Source: Trichomonas vaginalis G3 (Eukaryota > Parabasalia > Trichomonadida > Trichomonadidae). From it: a stretch of DNA of 64,000 bases. The position numbers and the translations under genes are program-made. Every line of letters starts with the position of its first letter. Within the stretch, counting starts at the first letter, position 1. Shown piece by piece: positions 22,715 to 34,557 of the stretch. The notes under the pieces were generated by a model. That model was not told the origin of the DNA and did no database searches. It saw only the letters and a list, made by a program, of their open reading frames with translations. The stretch spans positions 17,112,001-17,176,000 of the forward strand of contig NC_067205.1 of the NCBI RefSeq assembly GCF_026262505.1, given 5' to 3'.

Positions 22715-23114
22715 CCGTTTTCGTCAACGGAGACCTCTCTATTTTTTATTTTATTTAATAGTTACCGTTGGAAAAACGGTTTATCTCAAATATTGAATGA
22801 ACTATAAACGTTTTTTGTTTTCTATATATACTTTTTTGTCCAACGGTAAAACTTTTTACACAACGGTTTTTGAGAGTCGTCGCCGTTGACTTTTTTGTAG
22901 AGCACTCAAAATAGTATAACTTTGTCCGGACAAGTAAGGGTCTATCGTCGCTACAGGAAAAGTTACAGGCGTTCCAAGGAAGTATACTTTGAGAAGCCTT
23001 TTCTCCCTTATAGAATGAGATAGGACGGGTATTTTACAAAACTGACAACACTTTGACCGAGTAGTTTTTTGTGCTGAACAAAAAGTGTCATATAAACATC
23101 TGTCAAAAACCGTT
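22715..23114. promoter_or_regulatory. cluster of eight AACGG/CCGTT motifs between divergent genes
   Basis: Sites begin at 22715, 22726, 22765, 22775, 22842, 22862, 22883 and 23110, on both strands; several form inverted pairs 4-8 bp apart. They fill the gap between the 398-aa gene and the large structural gene. AACGG fits the Myb recognition pattern AACNG, and trichomonads have many Myb factors; the link is inference. Confidence 0.5.
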
Positions 23115-23130
23115 TTTTACTTCACTTAAA

Positions 23131-26100
23131 ATGCCACGTAAGCTACGTAAGAATATACGTAAGAGGAAGGGAGCATTGAAACATCCAATAGTAAAACTGA
23201 CACCACAACAACAGTTGCAACAACAAATGATGAATGACCCCACTATGTTGCAACAAATGTCAAGCAACCCTATGCTTTTAAACCGAGTTATTGGTGCACA
23301 GAGTGGAGGTTTAAGAGCGGCACTTTTAGCGAAAATGGCAGGCTATGGTGGAGCTGCAGACGGAACAGCTTATAACCCTCAAAGTCAAATGAATTTGAGT
23401 TCACTCAAAAATCAAATAACAGATGTCAAAAAGTCAAACATAGACATACAGAAACAAATAAGTGAAAACGAAAAGAAACTAGAATATGACAGACACACAA
23501 AGAAACTAAATGAGTTAAACGTAGAGAAAAAGAAGAAAGAAGAACAACTGAAAGAACTAAGTACAGAGGAATATGCGAAAAAAGTGTCAGAAAAAGCAGC
23601 AGAAGTAGCAAAAATGGAACAAGATGTTATAAATTTGAAAAACCATACTACTCAATATAAAGTACTGAAAGATGAAGAGATAAAACAAAAAGCCCTGAAG
23701 ACATATATGGATAGCGATGAGTATAAAAAAGAAGTTGAAGCAAATGTAAAGGCAGAAAAACTTTTACAGTTGCAAAACCAAACCGTACAGTATGAAAACT
23801 TAGCACAAGAAAGTAAAAATAACGACGCAGCCATGCAAAAGGCAATGAAAAGCGCAGAATATATAAAAGCTAATAATGACTGGTTAGATGCCCAAGCCAA
23901 CGCTAAAGCAGCCCAACTTATAGGGTCAATAAGGACAAAAATACAAGCGGATGAAGACAGTTCAAATGAAGCTTTAATGAATGCTGACTTTAAGAACGCC
24001 TTCGAAGCTCTTCATAGTAAGGTGAAACTAGTGAACGACTTCTCATCTGGAAAGAAACTGAAGTCTGAAGGTTTCGACAAAGAGTTAAGAGAAGTAGCAC
24101 AAAATATGACGAAAATAACAGATGCAGCAACGAGACAGGCAGTTCAAAGTGCCTATGACGCCGTTAGAGCAACTGTTGTGGAAAGTCAAGAAAAAGAGTT
24201 ACAACAGACCAAAACAGACCTAGTAAATGCTTTCTTAAAAACGAAAAGTCAGGTAGGACATTATGCTGCAGATGGAACATATGTGCCAGCTGGTGGAACT
24301 TATATACCACCAAACCCTCCAAGAGAAGCACCTGCACCAGGACTACCTAAAACATTTACATCGTCACATGGACACAGACACAGGCATGCACCAAAACCAA
24401 CACAACAACCAACAGTTCAAAATCCAGCACAACAACAACAACCAACAATTCAAAATCCAGCACAACAACCACCTCCACAACCAGCACAACAACCAGCACA
24501 AACAGAGCAAGGACATAAAAGAAGTAGAGAAAAAGGAAACCAAGAATTCTTAAAAATGCTTAAGGAAGATTATGGTTACACAGATACTCTTGACTTTAGT
24601 GACAGATATAAAGAAGCTATTAGAAAGTTCAAGGAAGGAAATACTGACCCGAACCTATTTAGCTTTTGGTTCAGCACCAAATGGGATATAATTCTCAAAC
24701 CTGGAAAATACAAGCTCGCTAAGGGATATGATTTAATAGCATATCATCCAAATGACATGAATGAATTTACTCCGAGATATTTGGTGTCAGAGCTAAATGA
24801 TAATTCAACTCTCTTCATGAAACGCGTAAAAAATAGAGACGGAACGAAAGAAGAAAGGTTTATGAGTCCGGATGACTTAGATAGGGAACTTTTTAAAAAC
24901 GGTCTCGAATATAGAAGCCAGCAGATGAGGTACAAGAACTCAAGGAAGAAGTTCAGATACAACCAGACATGAAGAAATAGTTCAGCAACAACAGCTAGAA
25001 GAGCCTGAAGAAACGAACAAGTCCCTCCTTTGGAAACTAACTTCACAGAACTAGATGAAGATTTGGAACAGCCGAAAAATCTTGACCCTCAACAAGTGTA
25101 TGCGGAGAATAATGGAATCTTTCCAAGAGTCTAAGAAAAATTCGGCTGACATAGTAGAAGAATATCGAAAAATGTTCGCCGACATACAAAAGACTCCAAC
25201 ATCAGATGAAAATATTCAGCATAGAATGGAAGTACTGAAAGAAAATGTACGCAAATACAATAATCCTTTTTACTTACGACCATATATACGTTCAATCTTT
25301 GGCTGAACTCGGTGAAAATAAAAGGTTAAATTTCAACAAAACATATAGAAATGAAACATTGTTTAAAGTTCATTCAGAACCTAACCAATATGGAAACAAA
25401 CCTACTTTTGTTTCTGCAGACTATGGAACTAATACATGAGATGGGTCATAAAGCTAATCCGGATAGGTGGTTCATAAACTTACAACCTCAATTCCAAGAA
25501 GTTGTAGACGCAAGGAAGTGAATGGTGAACCAGATATAGCTGGTATTTTCAGCGCGGCTTTAATGCCATTGAAAGATATGAAAGATGCAGATATTTTGGA
25601 CCAGTATGAAATGAACATGGCTGAAGGAAATATAACACCTGACGTTCTAGAACATTTATCTCAAAGAACTACACAGAACCATAGAGATGGTATATTTGGT
25701 GAAGAGTTTAGAAAGAAAGTTAGGGAGAGAGAAGGAAGAGAACCTATTGTACATGACCTTGCAAACGAAAGTTTGCAAAATGTCATAAAAACTTACTTTG
25801 CAGACAATGAACTGAGAAGGGATGAATATTTAAGAAAACAATGGACAGTACCAAATGAAATGTTAGTATTGAAAAACATGTTCCTTGACAAAATAAAACC
25901 AACTACAGAAATAAATGACGCAAGACTGAAACTTGGGTAAAAGCTTTCCATTCACAAAAAGATATTATTGGTAACATGGAAAGAAAACCAAATGGCTACA
26001 AAAACATATATTTGGAAACGAGCTTATTCCATATGGACAAGCTCTGTTTGAAGAGCTTGAACCGGAAACTCAGGAAAGAGTCATGCAAACAATAAGCGAA

Positions 26101-26412
26101 GACTCAAATACAAACTATGACAAAATCTTTCTAGGATATAGGTTACCTGAGATGGGCGACCAGAGCCCAAAGGCAAAAAGGACATGGGAAATTTACAACA
26201 TACTAGGTGAACATGAGGCAAAGATGCAACAACTTGAAGCAGAGGGCAAGTTACCAAAAGCGACACCAAAGAAGAAGAGAAGAGTAGAACAAAGTGAAAG
26301 TAGTGAAGAAGTAACTTCATCTAGTGAAAGTAGTGGCAATGAAGGAAAAAGAAGAGTTAAAAAACTCAGTCAGGAAGAAAGTAAAGCTTGGTCCGAGTGG
26401 GTTCTATTATGA
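23131..26412 (+). pseudogene. large coiled-coil, Pro/Gln-rich protein, left copy (frameshifted)
   Basis: ATG 23131 (M-P-R-K-L-R-K-N-I-R-K-R-K) is preferred over the upstream GTG 23071: TTCACTTAAA just before it fits an initiator, and a strongly basic N-terminus follows. The first frame runs intact to 24972 (613 codons from this start). Later parts lie in several frames (25055-25306, 25467-25940, 26083-26412). Order: basic N-terminus, Gly-rich stretch, coiled coil (residues ~85-240), Pro/Gln-rich repeats (~400-470), then a globular C-terminal half and an acidic Ser/Glu tail. It directly precedes the capsid gene and is probably a virion protein, which is inference. The repeat number in the Pro/Gln region differs from the right copy. 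Confidence 0.6.
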
Positions 26413-26451
26413 CACATAAATCCAACTATTCTATATTTTTACCCATATGAA

Positions 26452-28046
26452 ATGTACGCCGCTCAGAATATAACGCCAACAGTTTTGGATGCCATGAACG
26501 GAAATGTTTCCGAATGGTATAACGAATGCGACAATGCCATTAGAAGGTCAGAAATAGTTCCTGGAACTTACGAATATCAACTGCTGTTTCTTATGGAAAC
26601 GTAGGTGAGTTTGGAGAAGGTTCTTCAACAACAGTAGATATTGCTTGCGACAGGTTTCATATTATTTCTATTGACAACTCATCTTAATACGTGGAAAAGA
26701 CATTGAAATAAAACCTTCTGCCAAGTTGTCTGACAAGAAAGGTTGCAATGGAATTTTCTATGTCGGATACCAATATGCTCCAGAAGTTTTCATGGATATA
26801 AGATATATTCTAACTCTGACTTAGTTCAAACAGTAACATGGGCAAACTATGAATGGTTCGCTTTGAGAAACTCAGTACAACCACAAGCTAGAGAACAAAC
26901 AGACCAGTATGCAACTATTGAGAAAATAAGAAGACTTGACCCTAACGTTCCAGGAGTTTATGTTGACCTTTCTGGACAAACTGCAGCAGCAGTAACCAAG
27001 TAAAACTGAAACTTAGAGTTCCTTTGTCATCTTTCCTCATCTTGGTTTTTAAGATACTTGCCAAACTGGGCAGGAAAAATTTCTATCGAACTTACTCCAA
27101 GCAAAAATAACTTAGTCATTGCACCAACACAAGACCCATTCACATCTTACAGACGTAAAGGGAACCAAGTCATTCGCCGAATTTTGCAAAGACAGTTGAC
27201 TTAGACTTTGGTTTCTCAAACCTCAACACTGAAGTAAACTATTATTTCAATGCTGCTGGAGATGCTTGGGACCCAGTTAAGTTCACATGCGAACAGTTTG
27301 AATGCAAGAGAATAGAAAGCAGACTGCAGTCTATATGTTGGACCCAGATATTTCAAATGCTTTAGCTGCCAAATATATTGCAGTTCCACTTATGTTCCCT
27401 ATACACCAAATATCTGTCAAAGACTTTGCAGGTGAAGTTGGAAACCAAAATCCAGGAGCCGCAGGTGCAAGAACAGATATTGCTTTAACAACTGCAATGA
27501 AACATGCAGATACTATGTTTGTACTGTTCAGACGAACTATAAATGACTATTCTTGTTTCTACAACCCGGTATTAAATATCATATAAACATAGATGGCAAA
27601 TATTATCCAAGAGAAGAATATTCTACAGTTGAGGATATGAGGTCATACAACTTGACATTAGATGCTATGAACTTTAACAACAACTTCACAAACCATTAAC
27701 CCTGAAATGCAAAGTTCTATTATGCCATATGTGAAAGTATGGACTCATACAGGAGGTCAAAAAACTCAATATACAAATGGAGACCGTTCAAACTTTTGGC
27801 TTGGCATTCCATTTGCTGACTCAGAAAGACTTTATGGGTGGTATTTCAACTGTTGGTACAGTTCAAATACAATATACTGGTGACAGAGACGGTCCAGATG
27901 AATTGAGAGCAAAGAAGTTTACAAAACCAATAGCACTTTTCACGGAAGATGCTCTTTTGAAGATTCGTTCGATGAAACCTGCTGGGGCTCCTCAGATTGG
28001 CATAACGACAGCTTCCATCGAGCAGATTTTGGCAGCAGGTCAGTAA
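26452..28046 (+). pseudogene. major capsid protein, left copy (frameshifted)
   Basis: The counterpart of the intact 45456-47063 gene, starting at the equivalent ATG 26452 and ending at the same TAA. Several one-base gains and losses break it into fragments (for example 26743-27003, 27302-27586, 27777-28046). Many changes are indels in or next to short runs rather than substitutions, which looks more like uncorrected sequence than slow decay. Confidence 0.7.
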
Positions 28047-28113
28047 AGTTGTTCTTGAACTGACTTCTCTCCGTCAAATATTGACAGTACGCCAGTTTTG
28101 ACATAATATTGTA

Positions 28114-28356
28114 TTATAACTTTCCTTTAGTAAATATCTGTAAGTTTTGAAGTTATATTTTTGTCTGCTTCAAGAACTTTCACCATTTCAGCTATACCAA
28201 CTTTCTTTGCTTTATGAAAATATTAGGTTCAGCAAATGCTATTCTATAACATTTTCCATTGTTTGTGTAAAGAACTATTCTGTCAATGTATTTGTATTGT
28301 TTGTGAGTATAAACTTTGTTCTGCTTCAATTCAATAAGATATCCGAATACGTCCAT
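28114..28356 (-). pseudogene. 81-aa conserved element protein, left copy (broken)
   Basis: Inverted counterpart of 45145-45390, starting at minus-strand ATG 28356 and losing frame after about 45 codons through single-base deletions. Confidence 0.55.
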
Positions 28357-28374
28357 CTTTTTATTCTAAGTAAA

Positions 28375-28953
28375 ATGTCATTTCCGAAAAATAGAAGCGT
28401 AAGTGTTTTCAAAAGGTTTAATGGCGGTGGCAGATGTGAAGTTAAATTCACCAACTCAAACAAACAGTCAAAGTGTTGTTGTCAATGTCAAAGACAGAGA
28501 TGTTGAAGTGGGGAAACCATACGAAGACGAAGATGGTATACAATTGTTCCTGTAAAAGAACCAACATATCCTGAAGTTAGCAGAGACTTAAGTTCTGTTG
28601 CAGATATTCGAAACGACTACCAACAACTGAAAGACAAACTTCAAACTCAGGAGAAGATTTGTCAAGCTTTAAGTATAATGTTAAACTTGGTCGAACACAA
28701 CCCTGTAAAAGTGAACTCATATGTCATTGCACCTCATGAAGTTTTGAAAGAACTATTGAAACTTTTGACAGAGGCAGACGATATAAACATCAAAGAAATA
28801 GAACCCGACATTAGTTGCTGTGGTGTTTCATATAATGCCATTGACAAGATATACGTTATGAAAGGAGGTGAAACGTTGAACTTAAAATATAGTTTTCCCA
28901 GACTTATAAAAATATTTGACGACCACAACATTTCATTAAAATTTATTTGCTAA
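28375..28953 (+). pseudogene. ~190-aa element protein, left copy (frameshifted)
   Basis: Starts at ATG 28375 (M-S-F-P-K-N-R-S), 18 bp from the divergent 81-aa ORF. It matches 44547-45126 of the right arm. The frame is lost near 28420-28540 and recovered for the last ~90 codons (28678-28953). The conserved C-terminal half includes a D-D-I-N-I-K-E-I-E...S-C-C-G-V-S-Y segment. Family not recognised. Confidence 0.55.
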
Positions 28954-29072
28954 GTAAATGGCAGAAGACATAATGGTTTATACTATTACGACTAAAACCC
29001 TGAGTCATATAATTCTATAACAACAAACTTACAAAGTCCTCAAGGACGATATTGTAAACTAACCTTAAACAA

Positions 29073-29283
29073 ATGACGACTAAAGCCTGTTTGCTCTTTT
29101 GACACCAGAAGACTTTATTGTTGTGAATGGTAAAAATACTCCTTTGAAGATACTTACTCAGATATACCACCAACAGGTTTTGTTGACTTATTTAATACTA
29201 AGTACATGGTGTACAATGTGCTGGCAACTAGAGCAGGTTTCATTATGTTTGGATGTCCGACTGAGTTTACTATAAAGATATGA
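29073..29283 (+). pseudogene. 70-aa element protein, left copy (frameshifted)
   Basis: Counterpart of 44214-44426. It begins M-T-T-K-A at 29073 and loses frame almost at once. Its stop overlaps the next ATG (ATGA at 29280), as in the right arm. Confidence 0.5.
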
Positions 29284-29736
29284 GCTATAACAAAACTTAT
29301 TTCTGGTTTTTTACTACCAACAGTTTCCTAAACAGGAAAAGGTGTCATACAAGGAATGTCTTTCCATTGACATAGGGACACACATCTTATATATTGTTTC
29401 AAACTTAGGTTCAAAGTGTTATTCGAATGTCGACAGAAACTATTATGACCAAAAGATACTTATGCGTATAAACAATACTTTTCTGCTGGTTTGCCTATTG
29501 TTCATTCGATGCAGAATTTTCAACCTTAGTGAACTCAAACATTTGGCAAGTATAACGTTGACATTAGTTGACGCAAACTTTGTTCCTGTAAAACTTTTAT
29601 GTCCTATGTATTGTGTCAATGACGGCAGAAAGTTCGAATTGCGAAATGCAACTGGTTGAAAGTATTGTATTACAAGAACAACTCTCAACAACAAATAGCT
29701 CAAGAACAACAAATGCAACAACAAAGTCAAGAATAA
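29280..29736 (+). pseudogene. possible minor capsid protein, left copy (frameshifted)
   Basis: Counterpart of the intact 158-aa ORF at 43741-44217. The frame changes around 29325, 29500 and 29610. The Gln-rich tail is shorter than in the right arm. Confidence 0.5.
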
Positions 29737-29763
29737 AAAAATATTATTTTTTTATTTATAAAA

Positions 29764-30992
29764 ATGTACAGAATAGATGTTTCAGATTTTATGACTTCCA
29801 AGCATTCAGAAATATGTGTCCATTTAGAGACTATAACAAAGCAGTCGAGATTTGAAACGTTTAGTCATTTATGTTGATCTGCCCAGAATGTTATGTTCAT
29901 GAAAGAATGGGATGTTGTCTTTAACAAACCAAGAGCAACAATAGTTCAGAACAAGAATGTAGACAGAAACTTAAGAAATAAAAGTCGTACAAGTTGGAAT
30001 GAAGATTGTTAGATGCTTGGGATATCTTATTGTCAAAGTTAGAAAGATTTTCAGTTCGAGGTATAAAGTTTATACACCTTCTCCAAACTCTATTCTATCT
30101 TCACTGATATAAATACGAACAAGTAAAAAAAGATATGAAAAATATTAATAGAAGCTTGGTTAGACCATGTCAAAGAAATTATATGCAAATGGAAACGAAA
30201 AGTTTTATGAGTATATCTTATGTTGGTTTGCAAACATCTTACAACATCCAAGTGCTAAAAATGAAACTGCTCTCATTATAATTGGAAAAACAAGGAACAG
30301 GTAAGAACACATTCTTTACAGATATCTATGCAAAACTATTAGAAGGTGATTCGAACCCTGAATATGACAAAACTTAGAAAAATCTGTGCGCAAATTTAAC
30401 TCTTCAAATGAGAATATGAAACTTATAGTTTGCAATGAACTTCAAAGTATAGATACCAGAAAAGTTTTGAACTCAGATGCTTGAAGAGTCTTATAACAGA
30501 CAAAGTGGGAGTTGTTGAAAGAAAGTATAAAGACCAAAGAGTTTGTGAAAATGTTGCAAACTTCATTATGGTTTCAAACAATGCTGTTCCGATGAGTTAG
30601 AAAGTTCTGACAGAAGATATGTAGTTGTCAGAACGTCAGATTCTCATATGCAAGATACAGAATATTTTGACGACTTAGCAGAAACTTTGACATCTGACTT
30701 TACAAACCACTTTTTCTCATACTTTATGACATTAAGATATTTCTAAGTCAATCCAAGACAAATTCCACATACCGAAGAGAGACAAACATTGTTAGAAGCA
30801 AACAAAAGTGTTTATGAACCTGTTCATAGAAGAAAGCGACTTAGGTTTAGATGAAAAGTCTTATAGATGAATATAAACAATATTGTCAAGAGTCTGGTTA
30901 TATGGCAGCTTCTAAACGTACATCTTGGCAAATGTCAAAAGTCTTTTTAGATGTTCAGAATGGTGTAATACAAAGAAAATTTTTCTGAGTAA
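29764..30992 (+). pseudogene. SF3/D5-like helicase, left copy (frameshifted)
   Basis: Matches 42475-43712 of the right arm. ATG 29764 begins M-Y-R-I-D-V-S-D-F. The Walker A region (G-T-G-K-N-T) and the sensor-type F-I-M-V-S-N-N-A-V-P-M segment can be read in separate frames, with at least eight small indels between. The gene is described from its better right copy. Confidence 0.6.
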
Positions 30993-31032
30993 ATTTTAAA
31001 AAAAAATATTTTTTTATCCGATAGAAAAAGAG

Positions 31033-31453
31033 TTGGCAAAATTCATCTCAGTAAACAAGTACATGTCAGGACTTAAAGAAAGAACTAGACCCATTCACAT
31101 ATTTGAATGTTTATCTTCTACCATTTTGAAAAGTCTTTATTCAGCAAAGTTTGAACATCGAACCAGTTAAGTTTGCTATTGTGACTAAAAATGGTGCGAA
31201 ATTTGAAGACTTAGACATAGAAGTTTGTTAACAGTCAAGAAAGTTTTGACAGAAGGTTAACTTAAAGAAGGCAAAGGCAATACATAAACTTGTTAAACTT
31301 ATGTAACCTAAGAGAAAGCAGACGACTAGAATATTAATGAGTCTAAGATAGTTGAGAAGTTCAAGGTAAATTTGGGTAAAAAGATTTTAGAGTCTAAGCC
31401 AGTGTTTAGCTCCTAAAGAGAAGAGAAATTGACATTGACCCAGAATGTTCTAA
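31033..31453 (+). pseudogene. ~140-aa element protein, left copy (frameshifted)
   Basis: Counterpart of 42019-42437. It carries the F-I-S-V-N-K-Y-M-S-G-L-K-E start and ends near the D-P-E-M-F stop, converging on the next gene across an AT palindrome. Confidence 0.45.
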
Positions 31454-31470
31454 AATATAAATTTTATTTT

Positions 31471-31935
31471 TTAATGTCAAATTTCTTTTTCTCTGGAACT
31501 GGTTTCAGGTTCTTCTTCTCTTCTTCTACCTTTCTTTTCTTTCTCTTTTTTCTTCTTCTTTTCTGGTGGAGTTATTCACATTTGGCAGCAACATATTATG
31601 TAAAAGTTCTTTGTCCTTTAATAGCTCATCTATTCTGTTTTCTATTCATCTTCAAGAACAGCGCATGTGTCTTCTTTTGGCATTCGTAAGAACGTTTTGT
31701 TGGATATCATCTTCAAATGGCGTCATGCTCTGTCCAACAAGTCCTGGTCATTGACAATTTAAGACTGATTCTGCTCTAATGTTTTATGTTCTTGTGTCAT
31801 ATTCCCAAAAACAGAACTTTAGAACAAATTCCAACCTTTCTTGTTTTCACTATGTAAGATTTTTATGGTCGACAGATGTTTTGCTGTCGAAAAGGCTTGT
31901 ACTCGAATATAGAGCGAAATCGCTAGACTTTTCTA
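31471..31935 (-). pseudogene. ~150-aa Lys-rich-tail protein, left copy (frameshifted)
   Basis: Inverted counterpart of 41551-42002. The minus-strand ATG of the right copy is not preserved here. The C-terminal K/E-rich tail is readable but broken. Confidence 0.45.
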
Positions 31936-31967
31936 AATAAGATAAAAATTTTAATTTTCTAAAAAAT

Positions 31968-32864
31968 ATGTTAAAAAAAGTTGCTGACATGACAAAGAAT
32001 TTGAGAGTTTTAATACAGAAGCAAGAGGAAAGTTAGAAAATGCTCAGATAAAGCCTATACATGACAAGTTCTTATTTGTCAAGAATGGTATAACAGGTCC
32101 TAATTGCACCACCTGGTCGGTATATGAACTTTCACTTATCTTTAAAATGGCTGCAACAACAATCAAGAACTAGAATGAGAAGAACCCCATTCTATGAGTT
32201 AGTTGTATTTGTCGATCTTCTGGTCAATTTGACCAACCGTCATGTCGTTTCAAAGATAATTATAAAGAAGTCTAAATGTTAGTAATGTATAAAGGACTCT
32301 GAGTTTGTTTAGATTGGAATAAAGAAAGTACCAAAGAAGAGTGTTGTGAGTACAATGGCTATACATGAGTATATAAATTTAGTTAAAGACGCCATAATGA
32401 GGAAAATGCAGAGATATTAGAGAAGAAACACTTCAGAAACCAAACCAGAAAGAGATAAGAATACCATTTCGAAGAAAATTGCAATCCTTAGATTGGAAGA
32501 CTTACCTGCATAGATGTCTTTTATCTTATGAGACTTTGCTTCTCTCCTTTGTTAAAGAACAGAGAACAAGACATGTGTCGATTCTTAAAAGCTCAGACAC
32601 TTAAGCATCTCAGTGTCATATTGTGTACAGACAGGCCAAAGAGTTTAGTAAGGATGTTAAAGAGGAATACTTTACTGACATACACATACTTTTCCCCCGG
32701 ATTGTCGACGAAGAGCGATTTCATGGAACTTATGAAGAGTCCATGGCAGTAAGTTTTGACAGACATGAAACTAATGGAGAAGTACAAAGTCATACAAGAC
32801 CCTCATAACTCTTTCAGAATTCATATCTACGCAAACAAAGTTTAAAATTGTAAAAAGTCAATAA
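31968..32864 (+). pseudogene. A32-like packaging ATPase, left copy (frameshifted)
   Basis: Counterpart of 40640-41514. Starts at ATG 31968 in the same context (AAAATATG after an AT-rich palindrome). The N-terminal K-P-I-H-D-K-F-L-F-V-K-N-G-I-T-G is readable; the P-loop region near 32100-32150 and the L-I-L-D-D Walker B region are shifted or damaged. Confidence 0.55.
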
Positions 32865-32876
32865 AAAAAGATTCAT

Positions 32877-33722
32877 TTACTCTGCTTGTTTTGAAGTTGT
32901 CAAATAATTCTGTTATTTTTTCTTCAGGTAGCGGTAAGTCTTCTTGAAAGTAAGTAATTGTACAACCTTTATATCATTGAGGTGTTTGAGGAACGATAAT
33001 CTTAGAACTATTTGTTTCCACATCTTCATTGGTGTCATTGAAATCGGTAAGTTCGCGACTAGAAACAAATTTCTGTCAAAGTATTTGTAAATCTTAGCAA
33101 GGTCGTAAAAGCTTTTGTTGTTTCTTCTGACTAAATCAACATTAACCATATCTCTGTCTTCTTCATTTCATCTTTCAAGTATAAATCAATATCACTTAAC
33201 TAGTCTCTTTTCCTTTCTTTTGGTACCGAAACGTAGGGTATTCTTTCCTTTGCTTTCTTGCATAATGCTTATCTTTTGCTTTCAAAAGCTTGTTTTCCAT
33301 CTCTTCACGTTCTTGTCTATGAATTTCGTCAAGCAGTCTGTTAAATGATACCAAAGCATAAAGGCGAAAGCCCACATTGCAACAGCAATTTACAAGAAGT
33401 CATGTACATACATCCTCTCAACCTGTTGGCAAATTTTCTTCACGCATTTTCAAGAAGTTTTGGCGACACGAAAGATTCGTCTAGCTGTTGCTTCGCTACA
33501 TTAATAGTTCATTATAGTGCTTTGGGTTTTAACCCAAAATCGTCATTAGTGGTTTCTAGTATCTGGAGTAAAACATGCTGTCAAAATACTTTGCATCTGG
33601 TACAATATCGTCTTTGACGCGAACGAATGAGACCGAGTTGTTTGTTTAAACTGTATGTACTCAGTATCTTCATTTAATACTTCATGAACGATAGAGTTGT
33701 TGTGTTCTTCTGTTGTTGACAT
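32877..33722 (-). pseudogene. KilA-N domain protein, left copy (frameshifted)
   Basis: Inverted counterpart of 38048-38862, starting at minus-strand ATG 33722 (M-S-T-T-E) and ending at TTA 32877-32879. The frame breaks repeatedly. It converges on the ATPase gene with a 12-bp gap between stop codons. Confidence 0.55.
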
Positions 33723-33878
33723 ATCTGTCTTTACATACAAAATAAAAAAAATAAACTAATTTTATTTTTCTATCTAAGGAAATTCATGATTTTTTTGTGC
33801 TGAAATTCAATAAAATAAGTTTTAGCTCTTAGTAAGATGGTAGCTTCTTAAAGCAAAATACCATTTTGCTTGAGTTTT

Positions 33879-34037
33879 ATGTACGTGAGAGAAGTACATG
33901 AGAAATTCATTACGAGTACAATGAATGACGAACTAAGGCAACTATTTTTTGTCTTTGCCAGCAAGGGTACTTCTTTCTCTTACCAATGGTTCGGGCAGAA
34001 TATAACTCACTCATGGAGAAATGCCAAAAGTGTTTAA
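33879..34037 (+). CDS. small ORF (52 aa), hypothetical
   Basis: ATG 33879 to TAA 34035-34037, beginning M-Y-V-R-E-V-H-E-K-F. No recognised domain and no right-arm counterpart seen. It lies in the stretch between the left arm and the N-gap, where sequence quality is doubtful. Confidence 0.3.
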   Translation: MYVREVHEKFITSTMNDELRQLFFVFASKGTSFSYQWFGQNITHSWRNAKSV

Positions 34038-34061
34038 TATAGGAAAAAGTGTCATTTTTTT

Positions 34062-34190
34062 ATGTCCGAAGACTCGAAGGTGCAACACTTCCAAAATACC
34101 GACGAACTCAAGGAAGAGCAGCATGGCAGTAATGTTCTTGACAAACGTTCTTTGAGTTCTCGTCAGGTACAAGCCTTGGAAAAATGCTGA
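34062..34190 (+). CDS. small ORF (42 aa), hypothetical
   Basis: ATG 34062 follows AAAAAGTGTCATTTTTTT, an initiator-like TCATTTT block also found near 35490. It is hydrophilic (M-S-E-D-S-K-V-Q-H-F-Q-N-T). It ends 28 bp before the N-gap, so it may be part of a longer gene. Confidence 0.35.
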   Translation: MSEDSKVQHFQNTDELKEEQHGSNVLDKRSLSSRQVQALEKC

Positions 34191-34218
34191 AGAACTCCGA
34201 CACAGGAGAATTTGGAGA

Positions 34219-34243
34219 NNNNNNNNNNNNNNNNNNNNNNNNN
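34219..34243. other. assembly gap (25 N)
   Basis: A run of unknown bases between the left arm and the central cassette region. The true distance and orientation across it are not established. Confidence 1.
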
Positions 34244-34266
34244 AGGAGAGATGTGAATTGCCAATT

Positions 34267-34476
34267 TCAATATGGGGTAGGGCGTTCTCCTTGTTTGGTA
34301 TTTTTATCCAAGGACGTCTTGTTTAGGAACTTAACAAGAGCTTCTCTTTGGCTGTCTTTATTGTCAGTCATAGGCTGTCCGTTCTTGTTTTTGAATTGAA
34401 TTCCAGGTCGAAGTCTTCGAGATGCAAGGAGACACCCCTTCCAGAAATAGTGGTGAACTTGACGCTTGGGCTTCAT
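34267..34476 (-). CDS. hypothetical 69-aa protein next to the gap
   Basis: ATG 34476 (M-K-P-K-R-Q-V-H-H-Y-F-W-K-G-C), stop at 34267. It is basic, with a Q-P-M-T-D-N-K-D-S-Q-R-E-A-L-V-K-F-L helix-like stretch. Family not recognised; it may be a fragment because the gap follows. Confidence 0.4.
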   Translation of the reverse strand: MKPKRQVHHYFWKGCLLASRRLRPGIQFKNKNGQPMTDNKDSQREALVKFLNKTSLDKNTKQGERPTPY

Positions 34477-34557
34477 GACTTCGCAAGTAGTTTTTTTAGG
34501 ACAGCTCGTTAATTCAATTAGGTTAAATTAGCTCGTGTCATCTTCTGCAATTCCGAG

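Larger units (their letters stand above)
22912..33745 (+). repeat. left arm of the giant inverted repeat
   Basis: This arm corresponds, in inverted orientation, to about 38030-50670. The first ~1.3 kb (22912-24250) is nearly identical to the right arm. From about 24.9 kb to the N-gap, small indels become frequent. The right arm additionally contains a 1.5-kb cassette (about 38.93-40.4 kb). Confidence 0.85.

Noticed and set aside
23071-23130. N-terminal extension of the large structural protein from 23071
   Set aside because: The codon is GTG and the extension lies in the leader. ATG 23131 has an initiator-like TTCACTTAAA directly before it and a basic N-terminus follows.
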